Positions 6,899 to 15,991 are shown, numbered from the stretch's first letter. The stretch is 64,000 nt of DNA from Paenibacillus sp. Soil766 (GCF_001428105.1 NZ_LMSJ01000016.1:1-64000); one strand, 5' to 3'. The notes: generated by a model not told the origin, from the sequence alone. Translations and numbers: made by a program.

Positions 6899-8662
6899 AT
6901 GACCAGCTCGCATAAGTATGTTAAAAATTACCCGCGACCGCAATGGGTGCGCGACGAATGGCAATTGTTGAATGGGGAGTGGAGTTTCTGTTTCGATGAT
7001 TCGTTCGAAGGAGAACGGAAGAATTGGTACAGCAAGCTCAATGCGGATCGGACAATTCAAGTTCCATTTACATACGAGACGAAAGCAAGCGGCATCTGCG
7101 AAGAGAATTTCCATCCATGCGTTTGGTACGAACGGATCGTGCCTATTCCGGTAGATACGAATGAAAAGCGTGTAGTGCTTCATTTTCAAGCTGTCGACTA
7201 TTTGACTAAACTCTGGGTGAATGGGACTTATATCGGCTCACATGAGGGCGGCTATTCTGCATTCTCTTTTGATATTACAGATGCTGTTGAGCCAGGCGGT
7301 GATAACCGCATTACCGTCCGAGTTGAGGATGGCAACAGTACGATGCAGCCGCGCGGCAAGCAACGCTGGGTCGGCAAGAACTATGGCTGCTGGTATGTGC
7401 AGACGACAGGCATCTGGCAGTCCGTATGGCTGGAATACGTCGATGCATTGTATGTAAGCCGAGCGAAGATGACACCGAAGCTGGAGGAAGCGTCCGTAAC
7501 GTTCGAATACGAGCTAGGAAGTACCGTTCGATCTTTCGAAGGATTGACGCTGCTGACAAATGTCCGATACGATGGTAATCTGATTAGCTCAATCGAAACA
7601 AAAGTTGATAGCAAGTTCGTGAAGAAGGATTTGAGCGTAGTAAACAATGCCTACGAGTGGAAGGTTCACGCTTGGCATCCCAATCATCCAAATTTATACG
7701 ATGTAGAAGTTATCCTGAAAAAGGACGGCCAGCCGGTCGACACGGTCTATACCTATTTCGGCATGCGCAGCATTCAGATTAAAGGCAATCGGATCCTCCT
7801 CAATAATCAGCCGATTTATCAACGACTGCTCCTCGATCAAGGGTACTGGGAAGATACCCATCTGACGCCGCCTTCCGAGGAAGCCCTTATTGAAGATATT
7901 GAGAAAACATTCGCCCTTGGATTTAACGGTGTACGTAAGCATCAGAAGCTGGAAGATCCGAGGTTCCTGTACTGGGCTGACCGCAAAGGGCTCTTAGTAT
8001 GGTCTGAGTTTCCAGCCGCGTATGAGTTCGGAGATGATGCCGTACATCGACTCACCATGGAATGGACCGAAGTTGTGCGCCAGCATTATAATCATCCGAG
8101 CATTATTACATGGGTGCCGTTCAATGAATCGTGGGGCATTTCGAACATCTCTTCGGACCGGAAGCAGCAGCAGTTCACCGAATCCATCTATCATTTAACC
8201 AAGTCGTATGACCAAATGCGGCCTGTTGTTGTGAATGATGGTTGGGAGCACACGGTTTCGGATATCATAACGCTGCATGATTACGAGGAGCTAGGCCCCG
8301 TACTCGAGGCTCGTTACAAGGATAAAGAAGTGCTGCTTAGCAATGAAATTGCGCATGACAAACATCGATATCCTTTTGCTAATGGCTACAGCTATCAGGG
8401 ACAGCCGGTCATCATTAGTGAGTATGGCGGTATCGCGTTCAAGAGCGAAGAGGGTTGGGGATACGGCAACCAAGTGAAAAATGAAGAAGAATTTTTGGCG
8501 CGTTATGAAAGCATTACCCAAGCTATCAAAAACTTAGCGTACGTTAGCGGTTTCTGCTACACGCAGCTGACCGACGTGCAGCAAGAAGTGAATGGCTTGT
8601 TAACGATTCAACGTGAACCGAAGATAGCGATGGAGAAAATTAAAAAAATCACCAAGCAGTAG
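6899..8662 (+). CDS. Glycoside hydrolase family 2 (beta-galactosidase/beta-glucuronidase type)
   Basis: A 587-residue GH2 enzyme with the family's domain order: sugar-binding jelly roll (about 20-185, including VWYERIVPIP), an immunoglobulin-like sandwich (about 190-300), and a TIM barrel (about 300-587). The general acid is predicted as Glu410 in PFNESWG and the nucleophile as Glu508 in ISEYGG. It has no signal peptide, so it acts in the cytoplasm on imported beta-linked oligosaccharides. It is much shorter than LacZ and lacks the C-terminal beta-sandwich domain. The specificity (galactoside, glucuronide or mannoside) is not decided by sequence. AAGGAGG at 6881-6887 supports the ATG. It is monocistronic, with its own promoter and terminator. 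Confidence 0.87.
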   Translation: MTSSHKYVKNYPRPQWVRDEWQLLNGEWSFCFDDSFEGERKNWYSKLNADRTIQVPFTYETKASGICEENFHPCVWYERIVPIPVDTNEKRVVLHFQAVDYLTKLWVNGTYIGSHEGGYSAFSFDITDAVEPGGDNRITVRVEDGNSTMQPRGKQRWVGKNYGCWYVQTTGIWQSVWLEYVDALYVSRAKMTPKLEEASVTFEYELGSTVRSFEGLTLLTNVRYDGNLISSIETKVDSKFVKKDLSVVNNAYEWKVHAWHPNHPNLYDVEVILKKDGQPVDTVYTYFGMRSIQIKGNRILLNNQPIYQRLLLDQGYWEDTHLTPPSEEALIEDIEKTFALGFNGVRKHQKLEDPRFLYWADRKGLLVWSEFPAAYEFGDDAVHRLTMEWTEVVRQHYNHPSIITWVPFNESWGISNISSDRKQQQFTESIYHLTKSYDQMRPVVVNDGWEHTVSDIITLHDYEELGPVLEARYKDKEVLLSNEIAHDKHRYPFANGYSYQGQPVIISEYGGIAFKSEEGWGYGNQVKNEEEFLARYESITQAIKNLAYVSGFCYTQLTDVQQEVNGLLTIQREPKIAMEKIKKITKQ

Positions 8663-8710
8663 AAGATCTGAGTGGCCAATGTCACAAATGTATCTACATT
8701 ATTTCACTGT

Positions 8711-8743
8711 AAAAGCCTGAGGAATCAGGCTTTTATTTTTTTC
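8711..8743 (+). terminator. Intrinsic terminator after the GH2 gene
   Basis: A 10-bp stem AAAAGCCTGA / TCAGGCTTTT with a GGAA loop, followed by a T-rich tail. Confidence 0.88.
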
Positions 8744-8862
8744 TTATTTTTCGAAGGATGGAATTTCCCTTCAATGTGGTAGAATAATTTTATCTTCATC
8801 ATGGACGAGATTTTATGGCAATAGAATCTCAAAACGATATCAATAAACGAAAGGAGAACGAC

Positions 8863-9300
8863 ATGCCAAAAAACTATCAGAGCCTTATTGACGATAAGAT
8901 ATTCTTCGGAGGCGCTTCGGACGTTGCAGACATGGTGAAAAACGAAGTCGTAGAAGTTATTGTAGATCTACGCGGCGAAGCGACGGAATGCGCAGATCCA
9001 AACGCTAAAGTTGAGTGGATTAAAATCCCCTTGGGAGACAATGCGGAGGGTCAGCAGGATGAACTGTTCCAGAAAGCGATTCACCATGTGGTCGAGGCGT
9101 ACCAAAGCGGTAAAAAGGTTGGTTTTCACTGCGGTGGTGGCGGCGGTCGAGCCGGTGCAGTGGCTGCTGGAACCCTAATCACATTAGGCAAAGCAAAGAC
9201 CCTTGATGAAGCCGAGGCAATTGCCAAAAGCATACGCCCAAAAGTAAATATCAAGCCTCCGCAACGCGAAGCTCTAGAGAAAATCTTTGATGGAAATTGA
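8863..9300 (+). CDS. Small tyrosine/dual-specificity phosphatase-like protein
   Basis: A 145-residue cytoplasmic protein with the cysteine-phosphatase fold. A VVEVIVDLRGE strand-loop is followed by the P-loop HCGGGGGRAG, which fits the CX5R signature with predicted nucleophile Cys90 and phosphate-binding Arg96. The P-loop is unusual: all five intervening residues are Gly, and the position after Arg, normally Ser or Thr, is Ala. The Asp general acid may lie in the PLGDN segment. The frame reaches 8815, but AAAGGAG at 8850-8856 points to the ATG at 8863. The substrate is unknown. The gene stands alone. Confidence 0.72.
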   Translation: MPKNYQSLIDDKIFFGGASDVADMVKNEVVEVIVDLRGEATECADPNAKVEWIKIPLGDNAEGQQDELFQKAIHHVVEAYQSGKKVGFHCGGGGGRAGAVAAGTLITLGKAKTLDEAEAIAKSIRPKVNIKPPQREALEKIFDGN

Positions 9301-9466
9301 TCATAAAAGTAATTGAACCTATCCTAAGATTGAAAAATGTGACAAAACGTATCGGCTTAAGTTAACAATTATTGAACTGGGAGGGCAATCATTGTTGAAA
9401 AATGGTTATTATGATAAGTTTAGAACTAGATAATTGTTAACCTTTCATTGGAAAAGAGGAGGTAAC

Positions 9467-9964
9467 ATGATGAGATTGAGATTGGTATACATAATAGTAC
9501 TAATTCTCTTAATCGGTTGTTCTAAAACTGAATCAAACGTAGTGATCAATGAGAGCCCAAACGTACGAAATGAGTCTTGGCAAGTAAGCAGTATTTTTAA
9601 ATATGATGATTATATGATGATCGGTGAACAGGGCAAAATCGGATTTATTTATGACGATAAAGATGTAACTCGGTTTTATCCTGGTAAAAAACAAAAGTAT
9701 ATGTGGCATTTTTGGGCTGAAACACCAGAAGAAACACGAAATTTATTTGGTAAAAGAGTAAAGATAATCGGAGTTAGCAAACAAACGGGGCAAAAAGCGG
9801 ATGTGTTTGATGGTGGGATTGGTATTCCAAATACCGCTATAGAAGATAATGATAAAGTAGGTAGAATGCCATCAATGATGTCGTTACCTTCGAAAGGTTT
9901 ATGGAGATTAGAAGCTTTTGTAGATGAAAAGCTATTCGGCAGCGTGGTTGTAGAAGTGCACTAA
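9467..9964 (+). CDS. Putative lipoprotein, DUF4871-like
   Basis: A protein of about 165 residues with a lipoprotein signal peptide: R-L-R near the N-terminus, a hydrophobic core, and lipobox LLIGC with the modified Cys at position 18. The mature part is a compact beta-rich domain with WQVSSIF, a G-F-I-Y-D-D segment, RFYPGKKQKYMWHFW, and a terminal WRLEAFVD...LFGSVVVEVH. From memory this resembles DUF4871-type Bacillus lipoproteins of unknown function. The ATG at 9467 is preceded by GAGGAGG; the upstream ATG at 9434 in the same frame has no good site. It is AT-rich and monocistronic. Confidence 0.65.
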   Translation: MMRLRLVYIIVLILLIGCSKTESNVVINESPNVRNESWQVSSIFKYDDYMMIGEQGKIGFIYDDKDVTRFYPGKKQKYMWHFWAETPEETRNLFGKRVKIIGVSKQTGQKADVFDGGIGIPNTAIEDNDKVGRMPSMMSLPSKGLWRLEAFVDEKLFGSVVVEVH

Positions 9965-9993
9965 ATGAAATATGTCCAGGTTTAAGCTAATAG

Positions 9994-10043
9994 AGGCTGT
10001 CTCAAAAGGTCTAAAAAGACCTAAGAGATAGCCTTGTTTTTTT
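9994..10043 (+). terminator. Nested-stem intrinsic terminator
   Basis: Outer arms AGGCTGTCTC / GAGATAGCCT enclose an inner AGGTCT / AGACCT stem, followed by eight T. The AGGCTGTCTC arm resembles terminal sequences of several insertion sequences, but no transposase is present. Confidence 0.8.
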
Positions 10044-10084
10044 GTAGTAATTAAGGATCTGAAAGTTTTTGGATTTCTATCACT

Positions 10085-10150
10085 ATGGAATATACAACGC
10101 TTGGTCAGACGGATTTATATGTCGCTAAGTTAGGTTTTGACGTTAAATAA
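10085..10150 (+). pseudogene. Relic of an aldo/keto reductase gene (5' end only)
   Basis: A 21-codon ORF whose translation, MEYTTLGQTDLYVAKLGF then D-V-K-stop, matches the highly conserved start of aldo/keto reductases (M-x-Y-x-x-L-G-x-T-x-L-x-V-S-x-L-G-F-G). Similarity stops abruptly at the FG position, and TAA follows three codons later. No later AKR motif is seen in the 65 bases before the next gene. There is no obvious ribosome binding site. It is best read as a deletion remnant. Confidence 0.65.
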
Positions 10151-10214
10151 GAGGATTTTTCCAAAAGGGGACGAATAAAAAACTTAATTATTTTAATTAG
10201 GGGACGTTTGCCGC

Positions 10215-11639
10215 ATGAGACTGAAAGAATACTTAATAGATTCCTTAATGAACTTAACTTCCGATGGTATTGTCATTGTGGATGTACATGGTGCTGTGTT
10301 AGAGGTGAATAAGAAATTTGAAGAGTTACACGGCTGGACTAGGGATGAAGTTATCGGGACCATATTGCCGATGGTGCTAGAACAGGATAAAGCAGATGCG
10401 CTTCAACTCTATCAATCATTAATCAACGGCGAGCCAATCAAGAATTTCGAAGCAATAAAACTTAGAAAAGACGGCTCTACCTTTTACGCGAGTGTTACTG
10501 TTTCACCTGTGAAAAATAACGATGGTTTGGTTATTGGATTTGTCGGTGTGGAAAGGGACATCAGTGAAAGGAAAAAAGCGGAAGACGAACTGCTAGAAAG
10601 GGAAAAACAGTTTAGGAAGTTGCTCAAACTTAACCCAGAACCCATTGTGCTACACAAGGATGGGTTCATTCAGTTTGTGAATGATGCTTGTTGCAAACTT
10701 TTTGGCGGAGCTTCATCAGACGATTTCAAAGGGAAATCCATCTATGAATTTTTCTGCCCAGCGGATAAGAACCTCATTGTTGCGCGACTTCAGCAGGTTA
10801 TGCAGACGGATCAGGATAACTATAGTGAATTTTTTGAGAGAAAGATGCGTAAGTTTGACGGCACTTTTTTCGATGCAGAAATATCCTCTATATATGTCTA
10901 TAAAAATATGGGGAATCCGGTCGTACAGAGCGTAATTCGTGATCTCACAGAGCGTAAAAAGTCCGAGGAAGCGATTATAAGATCAGAGAAATTGTCGCTC
11001 ATTGGTCAATTGGCTGCTGGTATTGCACATGATATACGTAATCCATTGACTTCCTTGAAGGGATTCGTACAACTACTTAAAACTAGAAATACTGACTACG
11101 TTGATGTGATGATGGAAGAGCTTGAACATATTAATTATGTCGTCAATGAATTTATGACGTTAGCAAAGCCACATCTGAATTACTATATAGAGAGTAAGGT
11201 TCTAGAGCTTGTTCAAAGTGTCATTGGGTTTTTACAACCGCATGCTCATTTGTATAACGTTCAAATCCAATTGGAATTGGATCAAGAAATCCCGATCATC
11301 TCTTGTAATCCGGACCAAATCAAACAAGTGTTAATCAATGTGTTGAAGAATGCGATTGAATCCATGGAAAGTGGGGGATTAATCCACATATCATTCAGAA
11401 ATTCCTTCCAGCAGGCTTTGGTTATTAGTATCAAAGATCAAGGAATAGGGATTTCTGAAGAACGATTAACCCAGTTAGGGGAACCGTTTTTCACCACAAA
11501 GGCGAATGGAACCGGTTTAGGATTAATGGTTTGCAAGCGAATTATTGAAGGACATGGAGGCAAATTAACGATTCTGAGTAAAATAAATCAGGGGACTACG
11601 GTTGAAATAGAACTGCCTGTAACTTCAATTGAAAAGTAA
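10215..11639 (+). CDS. Soluble PAS-PAS sensor histidine kinase (sporulation-kinase-like)
   Basis: A 474-residue cytoplasmic kinase with no membrane segments. A PAS domain lies at about 10-120, including the C-terminal VGVERDISERKKAE PAC motif. A second PAS (about 130-250) ends with SVIRDLTERKKSEE. A HisKA domain follows with GIAHDIRNPLTSLKGF (His272), then an HATPase domain with N, G1 (DQGIGIS) and G2 (GTGLGL) boxes. The architecture is that of KinA/KinE-type phosphorelay kinases, so phosphate may pass to a Spo0F-like partner elsewhere; no response regulator is adjacent. The ATG at 10215 follows AGGGGACG. A second kinase of the same kind is at 30539. Confidence 0.87.
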   Translation: MRLKEYLIDSLMNLTSDGIVIVDVHGAVLEVNKKFEELHGWTRDEVIGTILPMVLEQDKADALQLYQSLINGEPIKNFEAIKLRKDGSTFYASVTVSPVKNNDGLVIGFVGVERDISERKKAEDELLEREKQFRKLLKLNPEPIVLHKDGFIQFVNDACCKLFGGASSDDFKGKSIYEFFCPADKNLIVARLQQVMQTDQDNYSEFFERKMRKFDGTFFDAEISSIYVYKNMGNPVVQSVIRDLTERKKSEEAIIRSEKLSLIGQLAAGIAHDIRNPLTSLKGFVQLLKTRNTDYVDVMMEELEHINYVVNEFMTLAKPHLNYYIESKVLELVQSVIGFLQPHAHLYNVQIQLELDQEIPIISCNPDQIKQVLINVLKNAIESMESGGLIHISFRNSFQQALVISIKDQGIGISEERLTQLGEPFFTTKANGTGLGLMVCKRIIEGHGGKLTILSKINQGTTVEIELPVTSIEK

Positions 11640-11712
11640 AATGGGAATAAAAAAATGAATTTACCCCGTATGAATCATTCATTTACCTATCACGTCCAAA
11701 GGCGGTTATCCC

Positions 11713-11754
11713 TTAGAATATTCATAACCTGTATGGAAGAAGGGAATATTCTAA
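11713..11754. repeat. 11-bp inverted repeat over the alpha-mannosidase start
   Basis: TTAGAATATTC at 11713-11723 and GAATATTCTAA at 11744-11754 are perfect inverted copies separated by 20 bases. The right arm ends on the A of the predicted start codon, and the loop contains the GAAGGG Shine-Dalgarno sequence. Each arm also contains the palindrome GAATATTC, so the site could be either an RNA hairpin or a double DNA operator. Confidence 0.8.
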
Positions 11755-14700
11755 TGTTTTGGACAGTAGAGAAGTTGCAAGCACGAATGAATGAATTGGA
11801 ACCTTTTCGATATCGTGGTGAAAGGTTTATAGATACGTTTCGGATCAAACTAGATGCCGATGGCGTCACTGGAGCTTATCCTTCCGAAGATGGCGAGTGG
11901 CAGTCGATTCAAATCGGAGATCGTTGGAAAGGCCGCGATGTTTATTATTGGCTAGCTGCGGATTTATTTATTCCTGACGAGTGGAAAGGCAAGAAGGTGC
12001 TCGGCCGGTTTAAGTTGGGACAAACGGGAGAAGGCACGAATAGCGGTTTCGAATCACTTCTTTTTCTGAACGGAGAGCCGTATCAGGGTGTGGACTCGAA
12101 TCATGACGAAGTATTTTTCCCTGAAGAAGTGATTGGTTCCGAGGTACAGCTTCGCTTCCGCTTATGGTCTGGATTAGGAGGCTACCAAAGTTCCCGTGAA
12201 ATGGAAAGCAAGCTGGAATTGGCAGCTGTGTGCTGGCTGGATGAAGCCTGTGACGATTTGTACTATACGGGTAAAGCATTACTGGAAACGATTCGCATCT
12301 TGGATGAACGTCGTCCGGAAAGACACGAACTACTGTCTATATTGGATCAAGCTTTTCTGTTGCTCGATTGGTCGAGGCCAGGGAGTGATGCTTTTTACAA
12401 TACGGTGGCGAGAGCTCAGGAGCAGTTGCAAAGTGCACTGTCATCCATGCCGAAGCTGCACGCGGTTGTTGTTCAATGCATTGGGCATACACATATTGAC
12501 GTCGCTTGGCTCTGGCAGCTTAAGCATACCAGGGAGAAGGCAGCGAGATCCTTTTCAACCGTGCTCCGTTTAATGGAACAATACCCGGAGTATATTTTCT
12601 TACAAACACAGCCACAGCTGTATGAGTATATGAAGTCGGATTATCCGGAGATATATGAACGCATCAAGGAACGTGTAAAGGAAGGGCGATGGGAAGCAGG
12701 CGGTGCGATGTGGCTGGAGGCGGATTGCAACTTAGCTTCCGGGGAATCGCTTGTGCGGCAGCTTCTGTACGGAACTCGATTTTTCCGTGAGGAATTCGGC
12801 GTTGAATGCAAATATTTGTGGTTGCCTGACGTGTTTGGCTACAGCTGGGCGCTGCCGCAAATCCTACGGAAATCCGGTATTGAATCCTTCATGACGACGA
12901 AAATCAGCTGGAATCAGTATAATCGTATGCCTCATGACACGTTTATGTGGAGAGGGATTGATGGAACGGAAGTACTGACCCATTTCATAACAACGCCGGA
13001 TCCCGGATCCAGTGAAGGAGCGTTCTACTATACGTACAATGGGAAAGTTACACCATCCTCAGTCCAAGGTATTTGGGACGCGTATCGTGATAAGGCACTC
13101 AATTCGTCATTATTGCTCGCCTATGGGTTCGGCGATGGCGGAGGCGGCGTAAATCGGGAAATGCTTGAGATGAGGCGCAGGCTAGATCAAATACCTGGTA
13201 TTCCCGCGGTAAAGACGGGGCGCGCCGACGAATATTTTGACAAGTTGCATAAGCAGGTTTCTGACTCAACATCCTATGTGCACACATGGGACGGTGAGTT
13301 GTATCTAGAGTTACACCGCGGTACGTATACAAGTCAAGCCTATAACAAGCTTATGAATCGTAAGCTGGAGCTGCTGTATCGAGAAACGGAATGGCTGCAA
13401 GTCATGAGCGGTCTATTGAACGCAAGCGCACATGCGGTGAATGGCGAGAGCTCTCTCCTTCTAAATGAAGGTTGGAAAATTATTCTACGAAACCAGTTCC
13501 ATGACATTATCCCAGGTTCATCGATTCGAGAGGTCTACGAGGACAGTAGGGTTGAATACAGTCACGCGCATACCATTGGAGAAAAAGTGTGGCAGTTATC
13601 AGCTTCCTATTTAACAGATGGTAAACAGGGGTGTGATGTGCTGGTGTTCAACAGTTCTCCATGGGAGCAAACGGATCTCGTATGCTTGCCTCAGGGGGAA
13701 GCGGGCGTGGAAGACCTGTGGTTGGATGCTCAAAACCGTCCGCTAGAAACTCAGCTAGTTGAGGGTAAACAGTTGGTGAAGGTAGAGAAGATTCCATCGA
13801 TGGGATACACGGTGATTCGGCAAGCGGATCGAGCGGATACGTATATGCAAAAGGTGAAGGAAATCCCATTCACAAAGTTGCCGCAAGGTATAATAACCCC
13901 TTATTACGAAATCGAATGGAATGCGAGCGGGCAGATTGAACGACTCTACGATCGGACAGAAAACCGGGAAATCATCGCCGAGGGTCAGACAGGCAACCGA
14001 TTTGAAGTGTTTGAAGATAAGCCGAAGGGCCGGCATGAAGCGTGGGACATTGATATTTTTTATACCGAGAAAAAACAGGAAGTGACATGTTTGACCCGAA
14101 TGGAAATAACGGATACGGGAGCTTTGGCTGCGATCGTCCGTTTCGAGTGGTCCTACATGGATTCTACTGTTGTACAAGATATGGTGCTCTATGCGCATAG
14201 CCGCAGAATCGATTTCAAGACGCAGGTTAATTGGCATGAGCCGCGTAAACTGTTGAAAGTAGCATTTCCAGTGCGAATTCGGGCGACAGAAGCAACATAT
14301 GATATCCAGTTCGGCAACGTGAAGCGTCCTACGCATTGGAATACTAGCTGGGATTATGCACGCTTTGAGACGGTTGGTCATCAGTGGGCTGATTTGTCGG
14401 AACGAGGCTACGGCGTTAGCCTTCTGAATGATTGCAAATATGGGTATGACATCAAAGACAATGTGATGAGATTAACGCTGATCAAGTCTGCGATGGTGCC
14501 TGACCCTACGGCGGATATTGGTGAGCATCACTTCACGTATTCACTGCTGCCGCATGTGGGCGATTGGTACGATGGAAAGACGATACAATCTGCATACTCA
14601 CTAAACAATCCACTGACGTATGCGTCTGGCACACCTGATAAATCTTCATTCAGCTTGTTCCGTCTGTCCTGTGAGCATGTCATGATTGATGCGGTTAAAT

Positions 14701-14909
14701 TAGCGGAGGATGGGGATGCAGTCATTTTGCGCATTCACGAGTTCGCTGGGATAAGTGGACCGTTGGAGGTTGTGAGCGGCGCCGAGATCGTGTCTTGGCA
14801 GGAGTGTGACCTGCTCGAACGCCCTGAAGGCGAGCAGCAGCATGACGCAAGAATAGCTGTTCAGATGAATCCCTATGAGATTCGAACATTTATTGTTCAT
14901 TTCAAATAA
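11754..14909 (+). CDS. Alpha-mannosidase, glycoside hydrolase family 38
   Basis: A 1051-residue cytoplasmic enzyme that hydrolyses terminal alpha-mannosyl residues. An N-terminal accessory region (about 1-235) is followed by the GH38 catalytic domain beginning with the zinc-binding GHTHIDVAWLW (His245 and the following Asp). The predicted nucleophile is Asp359 in LPDVFGYSWALPQ. The helical mid domain and C-terminal beta-sandwich fill the rest. The frame is open from 11655, but family members begin MFWT near this ATG and a GAAGGG site lies nine bases upstream, so 11754 is chosen. No signal peptide is seen. It lies between the PAS kinase and the sugar ABC operon. Confidence 0.9.
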   Translation: MFWTVEKLQARMNELEPFRYRGERFIDTFRIKLDADGVTGAYPSEDGEWQSIQIGDRWKGRDVYYWLAADLFIPDEWKGKKVLGRFKLGQTGEGTNSGFESLLFLNGEPYQGVDSNHDEVFFPEEVIGSEVQLRFRLWSGLGGYQSSREMESKLELAAVCWLDEACDDLYYTGKALLETIRILDERRPERHELLSILDQAFLLLDWSRPGSDAFYNTVARAQEQLQSALSSMPKLHAVVVQCIGHTHIDVAWLWQLKHTREKAARSFSTVLRLMEQYPEYIFLQTQPQLYEYMKSDYPEIYERIKERVKEGRWEAGGAMWLEADCNLASGESLVRQLLYGTRFFREEFGVECKYLWLPDVFGYSWALPQILRKSGIESFMTTKISWNQYNRMPHDTFMWRGIDGTEVLTHFITTPDPGSSEGAFYYTYNGKVTPSSVQGIWDAYRDKALNSSLLLAYGFGDGGGGVNREMLEMRRRLDQIPGIPAVKTGRADEYFDKLHKQVSDSTSYVHTWDGELYLELHRGTYTSQAYNKLMNRKLELLYRETEWLQVMSGLLNASAHAVNGESSLLLNEGWKIILRNQFHDIIPGSSIREVYEDSRVEYSHAHTIGEKVWQLSASYLTDGKQGCDVLVFNSSPWEQTDLVCLPQGEAGVEDLWLDAQNRPLETQLVEGKQLVKVEKIPSMGYTVIRQADRADTYMQKVKEIPFTKLPQGIITPYYEIEWNASGQIERLYDRTENREIIAEGQTGNRFEVFEDKPKGRHEAWDIDIFYTEKKQEVTCLTRMEITDTGALAAIVRFEWSYMDSTVVQDMVLYAHSRRIDFKTQVNWHEPRKLLKVAFPVRIRATEATYDIQFGNVKRPTHWNTSWDYARFETVGHQWADLSERGYGVSLLNDCKYGYDIKDNVMRLTLIKSAMVPDPTADIGEHHFTYSLLPHVGDWYDGKTIQSAYSLNNPLTYASGTPDKSSFSLFRLSCEHVMIDAVKLAEDGDAVILRIHEFAGISGPLEVVSGAEIVSWQECDLLERPEGEQQHDARIAVQMNPYEIRTFIVHFK

Positions 14910-14925
14910 GCGTAAAAACAAACAA

Positions 14926-14960
14926 GGCCGCAAATTTTCTTTGCGGTCTGTTTGCGTTTT
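14926..14960 (+). terminator. Probable terminator after the alpha-mannosidase gene
   Basis: A 9-bp stem GGCCGCAAA / TTTGCGGTC with a five-base loop, followed by TGTTTGCGTTTT. The U-tract is interrupted. Confidence 0.6.
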
Positions 14961-14998
14961 ATTGTGAATCTCCCGCGGTTTCCCGCTATGAAGAAGAC

Positions 14999-15029
14999 AG
15001 TTGAATTGTCATACGGACATAGTTGAATT
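14999..15029. promoter_or_regulatory. Phased direct repeats AGTTGAATT, candidate AraC-type activator site
   Basis: Identical AGTTGAATT copies start at 14999 and 15021, exactly 22 bp or about two helical turns apart. They lie upstream of a -10-like TATATT at 15070-15075 that has no recognisable -35 box. This layout suits an AraC-family activator, such as the response regulator encoded at 20276. Confidence 0.45.
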
Positions 15030-15097
15030 ACCACTCCCGCCTATCTGCGCGGTTGTAATATGCTTAACCTATATTAAGTTTAAGGAGTAGATGACAC

Positions 15098-15991
15098 ATG
15101 CGCAAAAGGAATTCCCTCTTCAATTCCTATGTTTTTATTTTTCCAAGTCTATTTTTAACATTGGCGCTAGGTATATATCCGCTTATTTGGGCGCTTCGCT
15201 ATATGTTTTACGATTATCAGGGGTATGGCAAAGCGAAATTCATCGGAATTGATAATTTTACAAGATTGCTGCGAGATACAGAGTTTTGGCACTCCGTGTA
15301 CAATACGCTCATCTATGCGAGTGGTAAGCTCATTATCGTGCTGCCGCTTTCACTTATCCTTGCTGTCATTCTGAACAAGGGGATTAAAGGGAAAGTGCTA
15401 TTGCGCGCTGTGTACTTCATGCCGACCATTATAAGCACATCCGTCATGGCGATCGTATTTTTTACGATTTTCAATTCCTATAACGGAATTCTCAATCAAT
15501 TCTTGCTCAAGTATGGTATCATCTCCAAGTCGATCGATTGGCTAGGACCTGATTATGCGATGATCACCGTTATTATTATGGCGATATGGGGCGCGATCGG
15601 TAACTATATGCTCCTATTCATTGCCGGCTTGCAAGGTATTCCTGATGATTTATATGAGAGTGCATCCATTGATGGCGCGAATGTCATTCATAAGTTTTGG
15701 TACATTACGATTCCAATGCTCGGACCTGTCCTGCAAATGATCATTATGCTTGCCATTATCAACTCCCTCAAAGGGTATGAAAGTATTATGGTCATGACCG
15801 AGGGCGGACCTTTCGGTAAAACTGATGTCATGTATCTCTATGTGTACAAGCTGTTTTTCCCAGTCTCAGCAACTTCCCCGACAGTACAGCAGATTGGTTA
15901 CGGTAGCGCTGCAGGTTTCGTAACAGCACTCATTGTCGGCTTGATTACGATTATTTACTTCAAGATGTCCAAACGTTTGAATCAGGATTAA
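15098..15991 (+). CDS. Sugar ABC transporter permease (MalF/UgpA type)
   Basis: A 297-residue membrane protein with about six transmembrane helices. The EAA-loop motif in the last third (DDLYESASIDGAN) contacts the ATPase. It belongs to the carbohydrate uptake-1 family permeases. It is the first gene of a run: permease, permease, binding protein, sensor kinase, response regulator, beta-galactosidase. The partner permease starts 16 bases downstream. No ATPase gene is in the operon, so a shared MsmX-type subunit is likely. GGAG at 15083-15086 supports the ATG. Confidence 0.9.
   Translation: MRKRNSLFNSYVFIFPSLFLTLALGIYPLIWALRYMFYDYQGYGKAKFIGIDNFTRLLRDTEFWHSVYNTLIYASGKLIIVLPLSLILAVILNKGIKGKVLLRAVYFMPTIISTSVMAIVFFTIFNSYNGILNQFLLKYGIISKSIDWLGPDYAMITVIIMAIWGAIGNYMLLFIAGLQGIPDDLYESASIDGANVIHKFWYITIPMLGPVLQMIIMLAIINSLKGYESIMVMTEGGPFGKTDVMYLYVYKLFFPVSATSPTVQQIGYGSAAGFVTALIVGLITIIYFKMSKRLNQD

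Noticed and set aside
9994-10043. Insertion-sequence end
   Set aside because: One arm resembles IS termini, but no transposase or second end was found; the element works as a terminator for the lipoprotein gene.
13755-14381. 208-residue minus-strand ORF inside the GH38 gene
   Set aside because: Antisense shadow of a well-supported alpha-mannosidase; composition not protein-like.
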